Shown here: positions 1 to 9,867 of the stretch, piece after piece | Layout: each line of letters starts with the position of its first letter | How positions within the stretch are numbered: position 1 is the first letter of the stretch | Source: Nitratireductor indicus C115 | GTDB taxonomy: Bacteria; Pseudomonadota; Alphaproteobacteria; Rhizobiales; Rhizobiaceae | Reading direction: 5' to 3' | DNA: 64,000 nt | NCBI RefSeq assembly: GCF_000300515.1 | Contig: NZ_AMSI01000005.1 | Location: 124,001 to 188,000, forward strand | The notes under the pieces: model-generated | Database searches by the model: none | The model's input: the letters and a program-made list of their open reading frames with translations, nothing else | Told to the model about the DNA's origin: nothing | Position numbers and translations under genes: made by a program

Positions 1-766
1 GGAAGGCGGCTGCGCCCTTTAGCCTCAGCGCGACACTCGTCGCGGCCGTTCCCGCATCGCGTTCCTCGGCAGCCTCGCGACCCGTCATATGGCCGACGAA
101 GCGTTTGCGCGAGGTGCCCACGAGCAATGGAAAGCCCAGAGCCGACAATTCGCCAAGCCGGTTCATCAGCTCGATATTCTCATCCGCCTCCTTGGCGAAG
201 CCAAAACCGGGATCAAGCAGGATCGCCTCTTCGTCAATACCGGCATCACGCGCGATTTCTATCGAACGATGCAGGAAAACATACTGATCCTCGATGACAT
301 CCGGCAATTTCTCCCGCTCCCGCCCCGTATGCATGATGACAAGCCCGGCGCCCGTTGCCGCGGCGACACGGGCAATGCCGGGCTCTCGCTGGAGACCCCA
401 CACGTCGTTGACGATGTGAGCGCCTGCGGAAACGGCAAGCCGCGCGGTTTCCTCGCGATACGTGTCAACGGAGAGGATTGCACCCGTTTCCGCAGCCAGC
501 CTCTCGATAACGGGCAGGACACGATCCTGCTCTTCTGCTGAGGATACCGCTGCGGCGCCGGGCCTGGTCGATTCACCGCCTATGTCGATGATATCGGCCC
601 CCTCGGCGATCATCCGGCGGGCCTGAGCGAGCGCATTTTCAAGTTGAGCATAATGACCGCCATCGGAAAAGCTGTCAGGCGTCACGTTGAGAATGCCCAT
701 CACAAGCGCCCGTTCGCCCAGAGCGAGGCTGCGCCCGTGCGCAAGTTTCCAGGACCGGATTGTCAT
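1..766 (-). CDS. folP: Dihydropteroate synthase, 3' end cut by window edge
   Basis: Condenses p-aminobenzoate with hydroxymethyl-dihydropterin diphosphate to make dihydropteroate in cytosolic folate synthesis; the target of sulfonamides. About 255 residues are visible, starting at the ATG at 766 (MTIRSWKLAHG). The family signatures are all present: MGILNVTPDSFSDGG near residue 22, IDIGGESTRPG near residue 60, NDVWGL in the middle and GTSRKRFVG near residue 215. Typical length is about 280, so roughly 25 residues lie beyond base 1. The next genes to the left are often folB and folK in related genomes (inference, not visible). No oddities in the visible part. Confidence 0.95.
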   Translation of the reverse strand, partial: MTIRSWKLAHGRSLALGERALVMGILNVTPDSFSDGGHYAQLENALAQARRMIAEGADIIDIGGESTRPGAAAVSSAEEQDRVLPVIERLAAETGAILSVDTYREETARLAVSAGAHIVNDVWGLQREPGIARVAAATGAGLVIMHTGREREKLPDVIEDQYVFLHRSIEIARDAGIDEEAILLDPGFGFAKEADENIELMNRLGELSALGFPLLVGTSRKRFVGHMTGREAAEERDAGTAATSVALRLKGAAAF

Positions 767-938
767 CGGCTTTTCCGCGGTTCGATCTCGTCGCGCCGTA
801 TGTGCGGCGCAATGCTGCCAAAATCAATGCCCACATATAGCTGTTGTGCTTGTCAGCACGATGTTCTGCCAGGAAATTCGCCAGAAAATTCGATTGCCAG
901 AACAGACGCCAGGCCGCAGGCTGTATCGGGGAATCGCC

Positions 939-1553
939 ATGAAGAACATCGCACTGTCACTCGCCCTTCTTGCCGCGCTCTGCGCACCGGCGTCTGCCGC
1001 CAATGTGGCGCGGAGCTACACGTATTTTTCGATCGGCGGAAAATCGCTGAGCGACATCGAACAGCAGTTGCGGTCGCGCGGGCCACATGTGCAAAGCACC
1101 GGCCAGCGCCATCCGGGGGCAACGCGGATGGAGTTCACCACCAAAGTCAGTTACGCCGAAACCAAGGGAAATTGCCGGGTTTCCAAGGCCGCCGTTTCCG
1201 TGAAGGCCAACGTATTCCTGCCGAAATGGCGCAATCGCCGCACTGCCGACCGTGAAACGGCTTTGATCTGGGATACACTCTCGCGCGACATCAAGCGCCA
1301 CGAAGACAGCCACATCAGCATTGCCAAGCGCTATGCACGCAAGATCGAAGATACGGTCGAAGCGCTGCCCTATCGCTCGTCCTGCAGCAAACTGCAGGAG
1401 ATCGCCCAGAAGGAGACCGCGCGCATCCTGGAAGAACACGATGCGGCGCAGGAGAAATTCGACCGGATCGAGAGCCACAATTTCGAGGATCGCCTCATGC
1501 GGCTTCTGAACTACCGGCTGGATCAGATTTCAAAGGGCCGCCTGCCCGGCTGA
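939..1553 (+). CDS. Secreted DUF922 family putative zinc protease
   Basis: A 204-residue protein with a classical signal peptide (MKNIALSLALLAALCAPASA) and a HEDSH motif at residues 121-125, the HExxH metal-binding pattern of the DUF922 family (predicted secreted Zn-dependent proteases common in Rhizobiales). The open frame extends far upstream, but the ATG at 939 is the first that gives a signal peptide, and the upstream part overlaps the folP promoter. Two cysteines (in GNCRV and SSCSK) could form a disulfide. The C-terminal third is charged and helical. Role unknown; no enzymatic proof is available for the family as far as I know. Confidence 0.8.
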   Translation: MKNIALSLALLAALCAPASAANVARSYTYFSIGGKSLSDIEQQLRSRGPHVQSTGQRHPGATRMEFTTKVSYAETKGNCRVSKAAVSVKANVFLPKWRNRRTADRETALIWDTLSRDIKRHEDSHISIAKRYARKIEDTVEALPYRSSCSKLQEIAQKETARILEEHDAAQEKFDRIESHNFEDRLMRLLNYRLDQISKGRLPG

Positions 1554-1602
1554 CGAGACCCGACGGCTCGCACGGATCGCCTTTTTGACAATGAATGCCT
1601 GC

Positions 1603-1995
<393 letters not shown>

Positions 1996-2142
1996 TCAAG
2001 GCAGCCATTGATTGCGTTGGCGGTGCGCGCCACAAAGCCGCGCCCCGAACGCAGCCTGCAAAGCGACGATCCGGCCATACCGGGACATGGCGGGGAACCC
2101 GGCCCAAGCGTCGTCATCCTGCTTGGGAAGCTGGCAACCGAT

Positions 2143-2502
2143 CTATCGATATGCCGCGATGAACTCGACCACTTCGTCGATGCGCCAGCCAAGATGCTCG
2201 ATCTCGACCGCATTTTGAGGGTCAGCCTCGATGGCGGCTGCGGTTTCGGCCAAGGCAAACGCGCCTATACCGCGCGCAGACCCGCACAGGGCGTGAGCGA
2301 GTTCCCGGCGCACGGCAGGATCGGCCGCACGCATCCTCGCCGCCATTGTCTCGATCTGGTGCAGAAACATGCCGAGGACCTCACGCTCGAGAGCGCTGTC
2401 TCCCATCGTCTGGCGTGCGAGATGCGCACGATCCACAGGAGATTTGGTCTCGGCGACCGCATCGCCCGACCTCCGCCACACTCTTTCATCAGGCCTTGCC
2501 AT
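2143..2502 (-). CDS. Histidine phosphotransfer (Hpt) domain protein
   Basis: A 119-residue, single-domain Hpt protein. Residues 69-79 (AHALCGSARGI) match the Hpt phospho-acceptor pattern HxLxGSA, with H70 as the likely phosphorylated histidine; helices flank it. Hpt proteins shuttle phosphate between hybrid kinases and response regulators. No kinase or regulator is adjacent. It is transcribed divergently from the growth-pole gene, and the shared 262-base intergenic region carries several TTAACC half-sites, which may suggest cell-cycle control (inference). It is not the ChpT type, which is a larger dimeric histidine-kinase-like protein. Start ATG at 2502 has GGAAG just upstream. Confidence 0.82.
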   Translation of the reverse strand: MARPDERVWRRSGDAVAETKSPVDRAHLARQTMGDSALEREVLGMFLHQIETMAARMRAADPAVRRELAHALCGSARGIGAFALAETAAAIEADPQNAVEIEHLGWRIDEVVEFIAAYR

Positions 2503-2539
2503 GGGCTTCCCCGTACTCTTTTCCAGCCCTTAAAGCCTA

Positions 2540-2620
2540 TTAACCCCGGATGGACAGGGGGTTAATGGCGATGGTTCAAAGTGATGCATTCGGCCAAAAC
2601 GTCGTTAACCCTATGTTTAA
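2540..2620. promoter_or_regulatory. Cluster of TTAACC half-sites, candidate CtrA-binding region
   Basis: Between the divergent Hpt and growth-pole genes lie TTAACC at 2540-2545, its reverse complement GGTTAA at 2560-2565, TTAACC at 2605-2610, and TTAA at 2617-2620. The last pair resembles the CtrA box TTAA-N7-TTAA, but the spacing is 8. CtrA is the alphaproteobacterial cell-cycle regulator and recognises TTAACCAT-type half-sites. Three such hexamers within 70 bases of GC-rich DNA is suggestive; binding is inferred only. Confidence 0.4.
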
Positions 2621-2764
2621 ACTTTTACGCATTTCGCCGAATGCTTGTTTTCAAGCGGCCCGTGTCCCAGTACGATACGCTTGGCTCATTTTGGGCATGT
2701 ACCCGGAGTACGAGGCTTATTCGATTATGAGGCTCCGGTTGTGAGTAGCTGAGGTGTGGCGATT

Positions 2765-5700
2765 ATGGCGCGTGTAACAAACAAGACGCAGGCGAAACAC
2801 GATTTTGCCAAGGAACTCGAGGATGCCCTCGACCTTGAGCTTTCGGAAGACCTGGAGAATGGCGGTCTTGATATCGCAGCCTCCATGGAAGATCTGGAAG
2901 CGCAGATTTCGCAGGCGGCGGAAGAGTTGGCGCGCGAAAGCCGCGACAAGAACGGCAGCGGGGCGGCTGCCGAAGTCAAACCAGTAGCTGCTGCAGCAGA
3001 GTCAAAGCCGCCCGTGACCGACACTATCGACAAGCGTACAGTGCCCGAAAAGACGACCGCCCGGCTCGAGGAGAAGCCCCTCGACCGTTCGTCTCTTTCT
3101 CCTGCCACCCCTGCCCCGCAGGCCTCGACAGCTTCCGGCTTTTCACCTGCCAATGACGACCAGGCGGGCGATTTCAACCAATTCACGCGCAAGCTCAGCC
3201 GCAGCACGCCAAACACCGCCTATTGGCTGGTGGGAGCGCTTTCCGTGCTCTGGATCGTCGGCGGGCTCATGCTCGGCAATTTCCTCTACGGCTCATCGCT
3301 CTGGCAGATCCGCTCGGCCAACGACCTGATGAACGCGCCCTACGCCATCGCGCTGCTCGTCGGCACGATCATTCCGGTGATCATGTTCTGGGGCTTTGCG
3401 GTGATGATGCGCCGCGCGCAGGAAATGCGCCAGGCGGCGCAGTCCATGACCGAGATGGCTTTCCGCCTGGCTGAGCCGGACAATATCGCCCAGGAACGCA
3501 TCATGACCGTGGGACAGGCCGTGCGCCGCGAGGTGCAGGCCATGGGCGACGGCATGGACCGCACGCTGTCGCGCGCGGTGGAGCTGGAAACGCTCGTCCA
3601 CACCGAAGTCAGCGAACTCGAGCGCGCCTATAGCGAGAATGAAGTGCGAATCCGCCATCTGGTGGATGGGCTCGGCAGTGAGCGCGAAGGCATTATCGGC
3701 CACGCGGAACGCGTTCGCGCCTCCATCGCCGGTGCCCACGAGCTCCTCAAGGAAGAGCTCGATAGCGCGGGCGACATGATCCGCAACACCATCGCCAGCG
3801 CCTCCCAGCAGCTTGCGGCAACCGTCACCCAGTCGAGCGAAGCGCTTCTCAAGCAACTCGAAGGCACAGGGGGATCGATCCATCAGGGCATCGACGATCG
3901 TATCCGCGACATTTCCCAGCGCATCTCCACCTCGGGCGATGCGGTCGCCAATCTGCTCGACACGCGGATCGCGAGCCTGAGCAAGGGTACGGATGACGCC
4001 ACACGCACGATCGGCGAGTTGCTGGACACGCGTGTGAACGCAATCACCAAGGGCACCGAGCAGGCAACCAACAGCCTCACCGAAATCCTCGACAGCCGCC
4101 TGTCGCATCTGTCGCAGACCACCCAGGAAGCACGCGAAACGCTCGGCGAACTGTTCGATACCCGTCTCGCGACGCTCACTGAACGGTCCGACGAGGCGAC
4201 CCGTGCGCTCGGTTCCCTGTTCGAAACGCGCACCTCCACCCTTCTCTCGTCCCTCGGTCAGGCAAGCGAATCCCTCAGTGGAGAATTCGATTCGCGTCTC
4301 GGCCAGCTCGAAAGCGCCATCACCGAGCGTGGTCGTGCCCTCATCTCCGAATTCACGACACGCGCCGAAGCCCTGGATTCGGGCACGCAGAAGCTCAACA
4401 GCGCACTTGAAGCTCGCGCCCGTAGCATCAATGAGACGCTGATCGAGCGCACGCGTGAGATTGCCGACACCTTCGCCCGCGGCAAGGACGAGGTTGCAGC
4501 GGCAGTGGAAACCGGCAAGACCGCACTCGATACGGAGCTCGCCGACCTGATCGCATCCACGAATATCATGCTCGAAAACACAGCCGGCGAATTCGGCAAG
4601 AGCATAGATCGCGGCTGGTCGCAGGTGAGCACCCAGTTCGAGGCCGGCCTGGAGCGTCTGGACGCGGTCCAGGCGAGCCTTGGGGAAACGGTTCAGGGCC
4701 AGATTTCAGCCTTTAGCAAGACGCATGAACAGCTTGCTGGCGCATTGCGCGACGATATGGGCAAGCTCGACGCAGCGCGCGCCGCATTCCAGGCAGGAAT
4801 CGGCAATCAGATCGAGGAACTCAACAAGAGCCGCGACGGCTTTGCTGAAGCCCTCGACAACAACATTTCCAAGATCGACGAGCGCCGCGAGAAGCTCAAC
4901 GAGGTCATCGAGGCGGACGCAGAGCGCATCAACGACATGTTCACGCGCCAGACCGGCATCATCGAGGAACGCACATCGACCATGGAGAAAGCTCTCTCCA
5001 TGGGCGTCGAGAATGTGCGCAGCACGCTTGAAAAGAGTGCCGTCGTGGTTGCCGGCGCACTGCGCGACAAGGTCATCGAGGCCACGACCACGCTCAACGA
5101 GGAAACCGGCAAACTCTTCGAAGATGCCGACCAGCGCATTGCTGCGCGCGTTGCGGAGAGCGCCAATACGCTCGACGGGCGGATCGCCAATATCGACCGG
5201 ACTTTCGATGAAGCATCGGCCCGCTTCACCGAGCGCGCCGGCCTGTTTGCACAGACCTTTGCCGAAGTCGACGACCGCATCGCCATCCGTCTCGCCTCGA
5301 CAGGCGAGACGCTTTCCAAGCACACGCAGGAAATCGCCGATACGTTCGAAACTGCCGAGCGAAGCCTTGCTCATCGCGTGGAAGCCGTTTCCGGCCAGCT
5401 CGGCGAGCGCACGGACGGTATTGCAAAAGTGTTTGAAGATCTCGACGAGAAGCTTGCCTCCCGCGCTCAGCAGACCGCGGCCGAGCTTGGGGCGCGGGCG
5501 GAGACCATCGACAGTTCGCTTGCGCAGATCGAGGGCCGTTTTGCAGAAAGCGCTGGCCGTATCGCCGCCTCGATCTCGGGCAATGTCAACGATGCGGACA
5601 AGCAACTGCGCGAAAGCGCCGAGTCGGTGGCTCAGCACGTCAACCAGCAGCTTTCCAACACGCAGGCACGCCTCGTGTCGACTGCGGACACCATCGCCCA

Positions 5701-7429
5701 GACCTTCGCGTCGGTGGACGATCACATCGGCAAGCGCACCAATGAGACAGTCACAAGTCTTGAGGAACGCACCCGTGAGCTGAATGCGATGCTTGCCGGA
5801 CGCACGGCAGAGATGACGCGCATTCTCGATGAGACTGCACGCCCGCTGGTAGACCGTTTCGCTGCGAGTGGCGGCGAACTGCGCGAAAGCATCGAGGCTC
5901 TTACCGAGGAAACGACGCAGAAGCTGCAGAGCGAAAACGCGGCGTTGGTCCAGGCACTCACCAGCCGCACCAACGAGACGCTTTCAGCCCTCGAAAATGC
6001 CCAGTCGGGCCTTGCCAACCATGTGGATGGCCTGCTGCAGCGCCTCGGCGCCTCCGGACAGCGTCTCGGCTCGCTGATCGCGTCGGCTTCCAAGAACCTG
6101 ACGGAAGTGGACGAACGGCTGAGCAGCACGGCGATGCATTTTGCGGAAAATGCCGAGAAGGCCGCAGACACCTTCTCCAATTCCGCCAATCTCATCAACG
6201 CCAACTCCGGTCGCCTCGCCGACTTCTCCGACCGCACCCTGCGCGAGATTTCGGCCATTGCCAGCCGCTTCGAAGATCACAGCAAGATGCTCGAAAGCGC
6301 TTCGGAACTCTTCGAAAAAGCACAGAATACGCTCGCCGGAAACATGGAAGGCCGCCAGGAGGCACTCGAGGCGCTCGTGCATGGCCTCGTGAACAAGTCC
6401 GAGCAGATCGAAAAAACGATGCATTCCTTCGAGGGTTTCATCGAACGCCTGCTCAGCACCGCAGAAGGCCGCACCAAGGAATCGGTCGATTCCATGCGTG
6501 CAGCGATCGCGGAAGTGGTCGATTCGGCAACCAGCCGCTTCGCCGGCGCTACGGAGGAAATCCGCCAGACCGCTTCGGCAATCCGCACAGAGCTCGAACA
6601 AACCCGTTCCGATGTGAAGCGCGGAATTGCCGAACTGCCGGCGGAAGCCAAGCAGTCCACTTCGGCCATGCGCAACGCTATCACCGAGCAGGTGAACGCG
6701 CTTAAGGAGCTGTCGGAAATCGTGGCCAAGTCCGGGCGGATGCACGGGTTCGACCCGGCGATGCCCCCCACTCCGGCACCGCTTTCCCCGCCGCAGCCCG
6801 AACCGGTCCGCAGCGCTCCACCCATGCCCCGCGCCGTTGCACCAGCTCCGGTGATGGACAAGCCCGTGGTCTCTGCTCCGGCACAACGCGCGCCGCAGCG
6901 CCTCGACCAGCAGCAGCGCCCCGCCGCCGCTCCGGCACCCGCTGCACCGCAGGTCAGGCAGCCTGAACCGGCTTCGGCAGGCGGCGGCTGGATTCGCGAC
7001 CTTCTGCGCAGCGCATCCGACAATGAGGCTCCTGCCCAGCGTGAAACCCATCCTTCCGTTCAGAAGGAAGACCGTTCCGCCCTGCATGTGGTCGAATCGC
7101 TCAACTCGCTGTCCGTGGACATCGCGCGGGCCATCGACCACGAAGCCTCCATTGATCTGTGGGACCGCTATCGTCGTGGCGAACGCAACGTCTTCACGCG
7201 CCGTCTCTACACGCTGAAAGGTCAGCAGACGTTCGACGAGATTCAGCGCAAGTATCGCAACGATGCCGAGTTCCGCTCAGCGGTCGATCTCTACTGCCGC
7301 GACTTTGAAAAGCTCCTGCGCGACGTGTCGCGTTCGGACCGCGACAATATGATGACGCAGACCTACCTGACCTCCGACACCGGCAAGGTCTATACCATGC
7401 TGGCACATGCGAGTGGTCGGCTGCGCTGA
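2765..7429 (+). CDS. Giant apolipoprotein-like coiled-coil membrane protein, growth pole ring (GPR/RgsE) homologue
   Basis: A 1554-residue protein. Residues 1-150 are acidic and Pro/Ala-rich. Two membrane helices lie at about 152-175 and 191-215, followed by over 1100 residues of predicted helix/coiled coil, a Pro/Ala-rich linker at about 1329-1409, and a conserved globular C-terminus. From residue 397 at least five near-perfect 22-residue repeats follow each other (each beginning LLDTR, ILDSR, LFDTR or similar), the apolipoprotein A1/A4/E periodicity. Known homologues in Agrobacterium (GPR) and Sinorhizobium (RgsE) form a ring at the growing pole needed for unipolar growth. Start: ATG 2765 is preferred over GTG 2756 because GAGG at 2751-2754 is well spaced only for the ATG. 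Shorter than Agrobacterium GPR (about 2100 residues as I recall), so the repeat number probably varies. Confidence 0.8.
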   Translation: MARVTNKTQAKHDFAKELEDALDLELSEDLENGGLDIAASMEDLEAQISQAAEELARESRDKNGSGAAAEVKPVAAAAESKPPVTDTIDKRTVPEKTTARLEEKPLDRSSLSPATPAPQASTASGFSPANDDQAGDFNQFTRKLSRSTPNTAYWLVGALSVLWIVGGLMLGNFLYGSSLWQIRSANDLMNAPYAIALLVGTIIPVIMFWGFAVMMRRAQEMRQAAQSMTEMAFRLAEPDNIAQERIMTVGQAVRREVQAMGDGMDRTLSRAVELETLVHTEVSELERAYSENEVRIRHLVDGLGSEREGIIGHAERVRASIAGAHELLKEELDSAGDMIRNTIASASQQLAATVTQSSEALLKQLEGTGGSIHQGIDDRIRDISQRISTSGDAVANLLDTRIASLSKGTDDATRTIGELLDTRVNAITKGTEQATNSLTEILDSRLSHLSQTTQEARETLGELFDTRLATLTERSDEATRALGSLFETRTSTLLSSLGQASESLSGEFDSRLGQLESAITERGRALISEFTTRAEALDSGTQKLNSALEARARSINETLIERTREIADTFARGKDEVAAAVETGKTALDTELADLIASTNIMLENTAGEFGKSIDRGWSQVSTQFEAGLERLDAVQASLGETVQGQISAFSKTHEQLAGALRDDMGKLDAARAAFQAGIGNQIEELNKSRDGFAEALDNNISKIDERREKLNEVIEADAERINDMFTRQTGIIEERTSTMEKALSMGVENVRSTLEKSAVVVAGALRDKVIEATTTLNEETGKLFEDADQRIAARVAESANTLDGRIANIDRTFDEASARFTERAGLFAQTFAEVDDRIAIRLASTGETLSKHTQEIADTFETAERSLAHRVEAVSGQLGERTDGIAKVFEDLDEKLASRAQQTAAELGARAETIDSSLAQIEGRFAESAGRIAASISGNVNDADKQLRESAESVAQHVNQQLSNTQARLVSTADTIAQTFASVDDHIGKRTNETVTSLEERTRELNAMLAGRTAEMTRILDETARPLVDRFAASGGELRESIEALTEETTQKLQSENAALVQALTSRTNETLSALENAQSGLANHVDGLLQRLGASGQRLGSLIASASKNLTEVDERLSSTAMHFAENAEKAADTFSNSANLINANSGRLADFSDRTLREISAIASRFEDHSKMLESASELFEKAQNTLAGNMEGRQEALEALVHGLVNKSEQIEKTMHSFEGFIERLLSTAEGRTKESVDSMRAAIAEVVDSATSRFAGATEEIRQTASAIRTELEQTRSDVKRGIAELPAEAKQSTSAMRNAITEQVNALKELSEIVAKSGRMHGFDPAMPPTPAPLSPPQPEPVRSAPPMPRAVAPAPVMDKPVVSAPAQRAPQRLDQQQRPAAAPAPAAPQVRQPEPASAGGGWIRDLLRSASDNEAPAQRETHPSVQKEDRSALHVVESLNSLSVDIARAIDHEASIDLWDRYRRGERNVFTRRLYTLKGQQTFDEIQRKYRNDAEFRSAVDLYCRDFEKLLRDVSRSDRDNMMTQTYLTSDTGKVYTMLAHASGRLR

Positions 7430-7457
7430 TCGGGAAACACGATCTCAGGAACTGAAG

Positions 7458-7481
7458 ACGGGCCCTCGCGGGCCCGTTTTT
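7458..7481 (+). terminator. Rho-independent terminator of the growth-pole gene
   Basis: An 8-bp perfect stem (ACGGGCCC, 7458-7465, paired with GGGCCCGT, 7470-7477), loop TCGC, then a run of T. It lies 29 bases after the stop codon of the upstream gene. Confidence 0.9.
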
Positions 7482-7538
7482 GTTTGGGAAGGCCATTGGC
7501 TGCGGGTCTTGGCTCAACACTCTCACGTTCGACCATTC

Positions 7539-7672
7539 GGGCATGGTTTCTCGGGTCAAGGCCGAGGATAACGACGAACAAAAAGGTTCACGTCACACTC
7601 CAACCGCTGCGATTGGGAACATCCATTTCCACATCTCTTCATCCTCGGGCTTGCCCCAAGAAACCATGCCGG
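7539..7672. repeat. Imperfect inverted repeat of a REP-like motif in the 349-base convergent gap
   Basis: The arms 7539-7572 and 7641-7672 are near reverse complements of each other (core GCATGGTTTCT plus a CCGAGGAT block), separated by about 70 bases. The motif family (CCTCGGG...CCCGAGG...CCATGCC) recurs as a short palindrome in many alphaproteobacterial genomes. The rest of the gap 7430-7778 holds the terminator at 7458 and a run of nine C at 7721-7729; no gene is visible. Confidence 0.65.
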
Positions 7673-7778
7673 AACGCCCCCGAAAAGACGACTGGAAACG
7701 TGGCGGCGGCTGGGAACGCGCCCCCCCCCTCACCCGCACTGTTCCGGCACGAATGTTTCAGGCGAGCGAGACGCAAAA

Positions 7779-8381
7779 TCAGATTTGCGAGACCGTCCAG
7801 TCGACGAGATCGGAAACGGCAGCGGCGAAGGCCCGGTCGAGGGCTGAAGCATAGGCCTGCCCGCCCTTGCCCTGAACCGGAACGGATGCCGTAAAGGTGC
7901 GCGAGGCACGCACGACGCCGGTGCGGTCATTCAGAAGGCGGACGAAAATCTCCACTTCGGCGCGATCACCTCCGCCAACGCGAATATCGAAAGCACGAAG
8001 ATCCGCCAGGAGCTGGTAATCGATGGCGAGCCCCTCACCCGGCTTGCCGACACCGCCGAAGCGGCCAGATCTTTGAAAGAGATCCGCCAGGCGCGACTGA
8101 ACGACGCGCGGGAGACGATCCGCCCAGCGCGCACCACCAAGAAGCTGAATGGCGCCGCTGCCGGTGCGGATGACGATGTCCTGTCCATCCAGCACCTTGA
8201 TAGCGGTGGGTTCCGTGATGAGCAGTTGCGTGCGCGACACGCGCCGGCCGCTGTCAGCCACACGCGGCGTAGAGAGATCGAAGGCATCGACCGGCGCCGG
8301 GCCGCCGCCCGGCAATGCCGCGCAGGCCGAGAGCGTCGCCCCCATCAACAACAGCGCGGAAATCCTCGCCTTGGTGCTCAA
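7779..8381 (-). CDS. ABC-type transport auxiliary lipoprotein of the Mla-like operon
   Basis: A 200-residue lipoprotein: lipobox LSAC with the acylated cysteine at residue 20. The body matches the ABC-type transport auxiliary lipoprotein family (PqiC/YmbA-like). It is the last gene of the operon encoding MlaE, MlaF and MlaD homologues, 106 bases after mlaD. It likely anchors or bridges the MCE protein at the outer membrane during lipid trafficking. Start is the TTG at 8381, supported by GGAG a few bases upstream and a correctly placed signal peptide. No MlaC gene accompanies it; the lipoprotein may take that place (inference). Confidence 0.85.
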   Translation of the reverse strand: MSTKARISALLLMGATLSACAALPGGGPAPVDAFDLSTPRVADSGRRVSRTQLLITEPTAIKVLDGQDIVIRTGSGAIQLLGGARWADRLPRVVQSRLADLFQRSGRFGGVGKPGEGLAIDYQLLADLRAFDIRVGGGDRAEVEIFVRLLNDRTGVVRASRTFTASVPVQGKGGQAYASALDRAFAAAVSDLVDWTVSQI

Positions 8382-8487
8382 AAGCTGCTCCTCGAATCAG
8401 ACATCCAGCGAAAGACCGGAAAGATTCGCCCCTCTGGCGCCCGGAAGGCCAAGCGCATGATTTTTTTGGGATGCCGCAGGCGGAATG

Positions 8488-9861
8488 TCAACGCCGCGTC
8501 CGCCCATCATAACGCCGAATGTCACCATCTCCCCCGGTAATGATGCGCTGCGGGTTCTGCTCGAAATCGCTGACGGCGCTTTCGATGCGATTGATCGAAC
8601 GACGGGCATCGCGAACCAGGGCTTCCACCTCACGCAGCCCCTGGCCTGAGAAGCGCTCCAAGCCGCCTGAAATCGTGTTGACGCGGGCGTTCAGCGTCTC
8701 GGCCATCTGGCGGAAGGATTTGAGCGTGGCGCGCGCCTCCTCGACAATGCCCTCGCCATCGCCCGAATCCAGCATACCATCAAGCTTGGCCAGAACAGAA
8801 TCGAGCCTCACCGAGGAACGGTTCAGCTGATCGGCGAGCTGGCTTGCATCAGAGATGAATTTGTCGATGTCGTCGCGGCGCTTGTCCACCGTCTCGCTGA
8901 CGTCGGCGATGTTCTTTGCTGCCTGATTGAAGGCGGTGCTCGCCTCTCCGAAATTGCCGAGCGCAGCCTTGACGGTATCCGGATCGACGCTGTCGAGAAC
9001 CCCGTCAAGCTTGGTCAGCGTCTGGTTCGCGCCCTCCGAGAATGTCTGGATGGAACGGACGGTCTGGTCGACCCCCTTCACCACGCTGTCGAAATTCTCG
9101 CTTGCCTTGTCGAGCCGGCTCGAAAACTGCTCGAAATTGGAAACGACCGAGGCAACCTTCTCCCGATCCACCGACTTGATCAGCTCCTCGGCAGCCTTCA
9201 GGGTCGAATCGAGCTGACCGGATACGCCGGAGATGGTCTCCGAGAGCTTGCTCACATTGGCCAGGAAGTCATCGATGCCGTCGGCGTTGGATTCCAGCGC
9301 CTGGGAGAAACGCTCGACATTGCGGATGGTCTGGGTCAACGGCTCGCGGGCATCCTTGGTGAAGCCCTCAAGCTGCGAGACCACCGAATCGGCACGTGTC
9401 AAAAGGCTCTGGGCGGTTTGAAGGAGGTTGGTGACGGCCGAGGGGCTGGCCTCGATCTCCGCCACGGTATCCTTCTCCTCGGCAAGGTCGAACAGGTTCT
9501 GCTCGCTCGGATCGCCACCGCGCATTTCGATATTGGCCTGTCCGGTCAGGCCGGCAAGACCCACGTCGGCTTTTGTGGAATGGGTAATCGGCGTCAACCG
9601 GTCCACCTCCGCATCGGCAATCGCAAAGCTCGGATTGTTGAGATCGAGATAGACGCGGCGCACATCGCCGACCTTCACGCCATTGAACAGCACCGCGCTG
9701 CCACGCGACAGGCCCGAGGCGGAGCCGGGGATACGGAAGCGCAAAAGCGCTGTCTCGCCCCGGTCGCCCACGGCCGCCGTCCAGTAGACGAAGCCGAAAG
9801 CGGCCACGATCGCAAGGACAGTGAAGAAGCCGACAAGAACGTAATTCGCTTTTGTTTCCAT
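8488..9861 (-). CDS. MCE-family lipid-binding protein, MlaD-like
   Basis: A 457-residue inner-membrane-anchored periplasmic protein: one N-terminal helix (residues 7-28), one MCE domain (about 38-120, with GLSRGSAVLFNGVKVG), then a long helical/coiled tail. MCE proteins assemble as hexameric rings forming a lipid channel between the membranes and work with an MlaE permease and MlaF ATPase. E. coli MlaD is only about 180 residues; the long helical tail resembles the tunnel-forming extensions of PqiB/LetB-type or mycobacterial Mce proteins. Seven bases after the ATPase gene, so cotranscribed. Confidence 0.9.
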   Translation of the reverse strand: METKANYVLVGFFTVLAIVAAFGFVYWTAAVGDRGETALLRFRIPGSASGLSRGSAVLFNGVKVGDVRRVYLDLNNPSFAIADAEVDRLTPITHSTKADVGLAGLTGQANIEMRGGDPSEQNLFDLAEEKDTVAEIEASPSAVTNLLQTAQSLLTRADSVVSQLEGFTKDAREPLTQTIRNVERFSQALESNADGIDDFLANVSKLSETISGVSGQLDSTLKAAEELIKSVDREKVASVVSNFEQFSSRLDKASENFDSVVKGVDQTVRSIQTFSEGANQTLTKLDGVLDSVDPDTVKAALGNFGEASTAFNQAAKNIADVSETVDKRRDDIDKFISDASQLADQLNRSSVRLDSVLAKLDGMLDSGDGEGIVEEARATLKSFRQMAETLNARVNTISGGLERFSGQGLREVEALVRDARRSINRIESAVSDFEQNPQRIITGGDGDIRRYDGRTRR

Positions 9862-9867
9862 AAACGC

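Noticed and set aside
3293-7141. Long open frames on the minus strand across the growth-pole gene
   Set aside because: Shadows of a long GC-rich, repeat-rich coding sequence; no ribosome sites or family motifs.
7721-7729. Phase-variable gene at a run of nine C
   Set aside because: The run lies between convergent gene ends, not in a coding frame or promoter.
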